From assembly GCF_037975245.1 (NCBI RefSeq), contig NC_092577.1, positions 36,634,898 through 36,698,897 of the forward strand: DNA of 64,000 bases, written 5' to 3'. Shown here in pieces: positions 57,824-64,000 of the stretch (position 1 is the stretch's first letter; each line of letters opens with the position of its first letter). Source of the DNA: Apostichopus japonicus (taxonomy: Eukaryota; Echinodermata; Holothuroidea; Aspidochirotida; Stichopodidae). A model generated the notes under the pieces. The model was not told the DNA's origin. It ran no database searches and saw nothing but the letters and a program-made list of their open reading frames with translations. The translations under genes and the position numbers were made by a program.

Positions 57824-57828
57824 CCAAT
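57824..57828 (+). promoter_or_regulatory. E2F: CCAAT box upstream of E2F
   Basis: GAGCCAATCA lies 146 bp upstream of the E2F ATG; its complement ATTGG faces the gene. NF-Y sites commonly work with E2F sites in cell-cycle promoters. Position is the only support. Confidence 0.4.
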
Positions 57829-58099
57829 CATCAGTAACCACAAAGGCGATTGAAGGACGCAAACTGAAGCTCAAATTATCTTCAATTATCAGCTTTGCAT
57901 TTTACTATACAGTCGAAATAAGCCTCGAAATAAACCTCCTGGTGATTTAGCTTCTCAAAGAATCGAAAACACAAGCACGATGATTCTAAACGTGCAAGAA
58001 ATTAGAAGATGGAAAAACTATAGGAGCTTGAGTCCTCTGGGGGTGACTCTTGTGAACTTCGGGACTTCGGCTTGTAGCAACCTATAAAATTCAAGTAGT

Positions 58100-58147
58100 G
58101 GCGCGAATTATACTTGGCGCTGTGTATATCATGTGACCTTTTCGCGC
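58100..58147. promoter_or_regulatory. E2F: Cluster of E2F-type sites upstream of the E2F gene
   Basis: Within 48 bp are GGCGCGAA (58100-58107, TTCGCGCC on the other strand), TTGGCGC (58114-58120) and TTTCGCGC (58140-58147). The last fits the TTTSSCGC consensus exactly. They lie 420-470 bp upstream of the start codon. Vertebrate E2F1 promoters carry paired E2F sites for autoregulation; the same is inferred here. Confidence 0.6.
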
Positions 58148-58159
58148 ATCGCCTGTACG

Positions 58160-59035
58160 AGGTCTCACATACATGTTAGCAATCCTGTCCTCTCTGAAAT
58201 TGTGTTGACAAAATTGATAGCAAAAGGCCGAATATTTTCAATAAGTACAATCTAGAATGAGCTGTACTTATACTCTCCTCTATATTCCTAGATCATCAAT
58301 TAAACTAGATAGGTTTCTGTTCATGAACATCAATTATGTTCGGGTAAATCTCGCGTTAAAGAAGAAAACCAATTGTATATTGAAGTCCGAACTCTTCGAA
58401 ATTTTTCGGACATTCACAAGGATATATAGCTACTTAACTCGCAAAGAACAAACGACTTTTACGGATTTTGCTTCAAATGAACTGGATCAACGTGCACAGG
58501 TTGGGGACTGGGGAGTTGGGGTGGGGAGTGCGCAAAACATTATTTTCACTGATCTAGGTGATGGATGAAATGAACCTTACTGGAAGGGCGTCCTGAACTC
58601 AGAGGAGAGGTCGAATTCTTCCCCGACTTTAGGGAAGTTTTACCACGGACTCATGTTGAATGTGAGGACCATGCCTGCCCACACCATGGCACTACGGCAC
58701 CGTGTATAATTACAATACTTTACGATTACACTTACATGAAAACTTGTATATACTGCAAAACCGATTAAATTTGACAAAATGTTTGGGAACAAGGAAACAA
58801 ACATTGAATATATATAGGAGATGTATGTATATATAGGTCGAAATAATGCGTTGCATAGGGTAAAAATATATGGTGGTCGAAAACATGTTGATACTATGCA
58901 AAAGTATACAACGATTCGGGTATAAACACCTCAACAAGGTAACAAAAACACTACTAACAAGACACGTACAAACACACAGTCTGGATACGCTCAAATGAAC
59001 AAGGGAACCACACACTGACTGGAAGGGAGAAGAGC
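58160..59035. other. No gene recognised
   Basis: AT-rich intergenic sequence upstream of E2F. Small open frames on both strands show no homology that I recognise. Confidence 0.5.
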
Positions 59036-59039
59036 ACAA

Positions 59040-59575
<536 letters not shown>

Positions 59576-59599
59576 ACGAATAAATATAATGATTAGAGT

Positions 59600-60277
59600 A
59601 CACAGTTTTCAAATAGGGGAAAATAATGGTAGTTTAATTCTTTACCAGGAAGGTATACTATAAACTCGACACCATCACCATATATGAGTAGCCATGAATA
59701 ATATCTTATGTGGATACAGGGACACATTCGATTATGTGTAAATATATACATGAAACATGGAGCCGCCTGCACTGACTGATGCAGGCCTGTTCAGAATAAC
59801 CCGACTTTTATGGTTAACTATAACGCAAGACACCATTATTCTGTTTCGGAAGATGAAATGAATAACACTTTAGTGGTTATTCTAAGCTTTAAAGTATGAT
59901 ACATCCCAGCTTGGAAACTTTGATATGTGTCTTGTGTCTGCTATATAAAGAACAAAAGAAGTTTAATATTTAACATAAATTTTCAAACAACTTTGACATT
60001 TAAAATCTATATATCAAACCCGATTTTATTTGAAAGTTGATTTTGTTTTCGATTGTCATCAAAATCACATAACTAACCTTGCATGACAAAACCTCATATA
60101 TAATAGATTGGGGAATCGTGTTATTTTATCCTTATTTCATAGATGTCACTTATCAATAATTCTGAAAAAAATTAATAGCGCTTGCTTGATTTCGTGATTC
60201 ATCATTAACTATATGACTCCAATCTCTTTAAACATTTACAACAATGCATAGTGAAAGTGAGAAGATCACAAAACACA

Positions 60278-60318
<41 letters not shown>

Positions 60319-60885
60319 TTATATAACACCGCGTATATAGTATATAATATCGTTTGTTAGGGAAAGTCAAAAGTGTCAAATTTAACCTTCCCGACGACGA
60401 TCAAGGCCACCTTGCCTATAATACATATGAAGAAATAATGAAACATCAATGATCATGATTGTGTTAACAATTTTGATCACGAGATTAATAGAAACTATTA
60501 TCACACAACTGAATGAATTTAACTTCGAATTATTTTACAGCAATCTTTATGTTTTTGTTTTATGCTGATGAAATGTCATTCATGTTTTCGCATAAACTTG
60601 TCATAGCTTGATGGCCTAGTTAATATTGATGTCATTTTCTAGGAATTAAACTCCCTCTTTCATCTCCTGCTTTAACTAAACCAACAGCGGAATTTTATAA
60701 ATAACATTTTTTAAATAAAAGTAGGCCGGTATCAAATACCTTTTTTTTGAGGCAACTGTCTGTGAGCGAAAAGTAAGAAAACAAAGCACTAAATCTTCAA
60801 GAAATTGGTGTATACTTCCCCCTTTGAAAATAGTATCGTCCATATCGGTTGGTTCAGAATTGAACCTTGAAATGGCCTAACTCTG
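59600..60885. other. No gene recognised; second (TA)n tract
   Basis: AT-rich DNA with a (TA)n microsatellite at about 60282-60315. Nothing else was recognised. Confidence 0.6.
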
Positions 60886-61320
60886 TGACATGCGTATCAT
60901 ATGAAATGTGATTGCGACATGTGCATCTTATATTTTAGGTTATATGTGATTGTGGCATGCATTTCTTGAATTTTGAATTATATGTGTTTGTGACATGCAT
61001 GCGTATCACATATTTTATGTAATACTGTGATTGTGACATGTGTATCTTATATTTTATGATATATAGATTGTGGCATGCGTTTCTTGAATTTTGTATTATA
61101 TGTGATTCTGTGACATGCGTTTCTTCGACGTATTTTATGTTATATGTGACACTGTGCCGTGTCTTTAATATGTGATTGTGACATGCATATTGCATATTAT
61201 GTTATGTGTGATACTGTGCCATATACTAAGTCATGTGATTATGTGACATTCATATGGCCTATACTTTATGTGATTTTGTGACATGTGTATCTTATTATGT
61301 TTCACGTGATTCTGTGAAGG
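60886..61320. repeat. Degenerate ~40-60-bp tandem repeat
   Basis: Loose repeats of TATGTGATTGTGACATGC, then ATATTTTATGTTATATG and similar words, seven or eight times with varying spacing. An old minisatellite; the open minus-strand frame over it is incidental. Confidence 0.75.
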
Positions 61321-63300
61321 TGACGTCGCTGAATTAAACTGCAATAAATGAGCCTCAGGGCAAAAACTCCAAAAACCCAATGAACTGAAGTGTTAGTTTC
61401 TACGCATATGGTTGGCAAGGTAACTACAATGATCAAGTAACCGTGTTCTTATTAACTCTTAAAATGTCATGCCTGATCAAAAATATATATTTTAAGGTAT
61501 ATGCTATACGTAGATATTTTTATGCAAGGGCGGCTAAATGAGGGAAAAGCACATATCTGTTCTTGCTTCATTCATATTTTATGCACAGTGTGTCTGTTCG
61601 TAAGCATTTAATTTGATCAAAAGACATGCAAAAGACACCGAAGAGATTTCTTTACCTCCCAAAATAGTCAGCATTTAACACATTGAAACTTGTCTAAACC
61701 ACTGTGACCATGTTAGAAACCATTGCTAAAATGACGAATATCACATTTATAATATATATGCATTACTTATCAAGAAGAATATCACATTTATAATATATAG
61801 GCAAGTATTTCATTCACGCAAATAGAAAGAAAGAATCTAACAGTTGATAACGCATGGGGTGTATTTGCCTTAGAGATAAACATGTACACCGTACCACGTT
61901 GTACAGTTATGTATATGTAGCGATACTGGAAAGGTAAAACATTGCTTGGGGTGGTGGGGGATGTCCTAATGGAGTGAAAAAAGGCACGGCTGCTCAGACC
62001 TCTATTACGTAAGTATGGTGGGTTTACTTATGCCACATTTAAGAATTTGAACGACGCATTTTACTTTATTGAATAAATATCTCTAATTTCTACATATGTT
62101 TATATATGGTAGCTTTCGATATTTGTTAATATCATGTATATATACATTTTACGTATTTTGACAAACTTTTAGAGACACTCTGGGCAATAGCTAATTGAGT
62201 ATAATGCGGCCCCCTCACAAGTACTTATTATATCGCAATCTACTTAAAGGGTGTGAAGACTCGCACACAAAGAAACGTCTCAAGCCGGTAATCTGACCTA
62301 GTTTCGAATGAGGTGTAACAGAAGTGTTAGACCAGGGAGTTGTTATGATAACAACTCCCTGGTTAGACACCACCATCGATCCCAGAAAATACACACACAG
62401 CTTGCTACCGTCGGTAATTAGACACTTGTGTACATTCAATACATACAGTTATGGTCAATACCCACAACACAGTGCACATATCAGCGGTGGACATCTCAGG
62501 TCTAGATAAAAGATAACAAGGTACCACGTTTCATTACTGTCTGCATTTTGTAGCGACAAGAAGAAAGCTTCACTTGCAAGCAACGGAAAGTTAACTTTTT
62601 TTCAGAGCGCGACACGCTGTTTGGGACGAGTCTTCAATGCATGAGTGGATGACCTTGATTGAGTAAAGAATATTATCCTTTGTTTAACTGCAAATATAAA
62701 AGTACAATAAGAAATGTATAGAAAGAATCATTTGTGGATTTTTCTTCATTCTTTTCATTGCAAAGAAACAAATAACAGTTTTAAGCTGATATAAGTAAGT
62801 TAACACAATAGCAGTTGCTATACTTGATAGTGATGTATTGACACACCATCTTTCCATATTTAACATCGTTGTTCGACTTCATTTGAAAAACACCAGGACC
62901 GTAGCCTGGGTGAAGTCCCTAGAGGAAAGCGGCCCTGCCCCCCCCCCCCCCCACCAGCAGGCTTCAGCTTTGAAACCCTTGTTCCAACTTCATGTTTGGC
63001 TTTACGTTGCTAAGGTAAGATCATGAAAATTTACGAAAGTGCGACATATTAGAAACTCATCAACACAGGTCCCTCGACTGTACACAACGTACGTGCTAAA
63101 CAACCAATTATGGTGTACATTTGACATTTTGACAAATATTTGATTTAAGTAAAGCAAAATGCATTTAGTTGTGTTCGCAACTGCATGTTTGCCATGCATG
63201 GAAGCTTTAATATCAAACGTCAGATTAGAAAAAAATCAAAGTATCTTATGAACCTGTAAATTATAAGGACAGCATAGTAAATTAGCAACCAGAATTAATA
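61321..63300. other. No gene recognised
   Basis: Intergenic or intron sequence of unknown genes. It includes a repeated ATATCACATTTATAATATAT (near 61740 and 61785) and a poly-C patch at ~62938-62952. Apart from the palindrome at 62331 no element was recognised. Confidence 0.5.
62331..62363. repeat. Perfect 33-bp palindrome
   Basis: ACCAGGGAGTTGTTAT (62331-62346) and its exact reverse complement (62348-62363) are separated by one G. It would form a hairpin with a 16-bp stem. It may be the fused terminal repeats of a MITE; no flanking duplication was found. Confidence 0.9.
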
Positions 63301-63417
63301 ATGAGGACAAGACAAGAGTCCGGGAGAAGCAGATTTAATATATGATAAATAAATATTATATCTTAAAAAGATATCGTCATGGTATGGCATCTATAGACAC
63401 AGACAGTTACACACGTG

Positions 63418-63540
63418 TCACTGGAGGTGTGCGTATCGAGCACGAAGTTTGGCCACAATTGACGGTAGCAGAGGATGTGTCTTGACGTCACTAGAATAGT
63501 CCATTACACGGTAGGGAATAAATTCCGTCTCATCTACATT
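63418..63540 (-). CDS. Candidate last exon of an unidentified gene
   Basis: After ..TTTAAATAACCAG a phase-0 frame of 40 codons runs to TGA (63418-63420): NVDETEFIPYRVMDYSS, then DVKTHPLLPSIVAKLRARYA and HLQ. The composition is protein-like, and an ATTAAA on the minus strand at 63334-63339 could be its polyadenylation signal. I do not recognise the family. The rest of the gene would lie at higher coordinates, outside or at the edge of the window. The remainder (63541-64000) shows no second exon that I can support. Confidence 0.45.
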   Translation of the reverse strand, partial: NVDETEFIPYRVMDYSSDVKTHPLLPSIVAKLRARYAHLQ

Positions 63541-64000
63541 CTGGTTATTTAAAAGAGGTGAAAAGAAAACTCATTGCAAACAAAATATGTAATATGGCAT
63601 TTATAAGTTGCGGAACATAGGTTACTACACCAAACGAGATTGCATCATGAGTCCGTATCCCATCAGGTTTTGAAAGAGACGGACTGAGCATTCATTGCTA
63701 CCGTCTCAGGGATCGAACAAACCGGGCGCGATTTTTTTCGTAGTACAGTAAGGGAAGAACATGAATTATTCATCTATATTGCACAATTAAACTAAAATGA
63801 ATAATGGATTTTTTAAACTGGATATGATGGAGAGCGTTATTCGCAGAACCGGAATGCTCCAGTGACTATGGACCTGCTCTGGTTACTGATTGGCATACAG
63901 TATTATGTATATACAGACATCAATGTAAAAGTACACAGTTCAGGGGGGAAACGACATGAAAGTATTGAATCAAGTTTATGTGTGTTATTACAGTCTACAT

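Overview
The window is nuclear DNA from an animal. It carries intron-rich genes with GT-AG splice sites, one minor-class AT-AC intron, metazoan E2F, ADAT2 and SRP68 genes, non-LTR and Penelope-like retroelement remains, hAT-type MITEs, a tRNA-derived SINE, and very many minisatellites. Repeat types and AT-rich introns suggest a marine invertebrate, perhaps an echinoderm such as a sea cucumber. The species assignment is inference only. There is no prokaryotic gene organisation and no CRISPR or phage.

Layout: 0.6-2.2 kb holds the last two coding exons of SRP68 (minus strand). 2.8-7.1 kb is a decayed Jockey-like LINE (minus). 7.3-9.8 kb holds three degenerate copies of an ABCC-transporter exon inside a ~70-bp tandem repeat. 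10-19.6 kb has no recognisable gene. It holds a CpG-richer tract with TAGGCCTA-like palindromes, a ~181-bp satellite, an 11-bp minisatellite, a LINE 3' fragment, a 31-bp minisatellite and a SINE. 20.07-32.85 kb is a complete 11-exon amidase-signature hydrolase of bacterial type (minus, 512 aa). 34.4-37.5 kb holds two inverted copies of a promoter/first-exon module with a 625-bp MITE between them. 37.44-45.31 kb is ADAT2 (plus, 186 aa), the catalytic subunit of the tRNA wobble adenosine deaminase. Its introns and 3' flank hold three minisatellites with higher-order structure. 49.02-57.68 kb is an E2F1/2/3-class activator E2F (minus, 397 aa, 8 coding exons). It has a textbook U12-type AT-AC intron and a cluster of E2F-type sites upstream. 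58-64 kb holds a Penelope-like element fragment, TA microsatellites, a perfect 33-bp palindrome and, at 63.4-63.5 kb, a candidate last exon of an unidentified minus-strand gene.

The three complete genes were assembled by hand from splice sites. In each, exon phases close exactly and the total length is a multiple of three. The genes do not form a pathway: amidase and ADAT2 are head-to-head, ADAT2 and E2F tail-to-tail. The most unusual features are the inverted duplication between amidase and ADAT2, the higher-order minisatellites in ADAT2, the intron-rich bacterial-type amidase, and the U12 intron in E2F. No wholly new system could be demonstrated.
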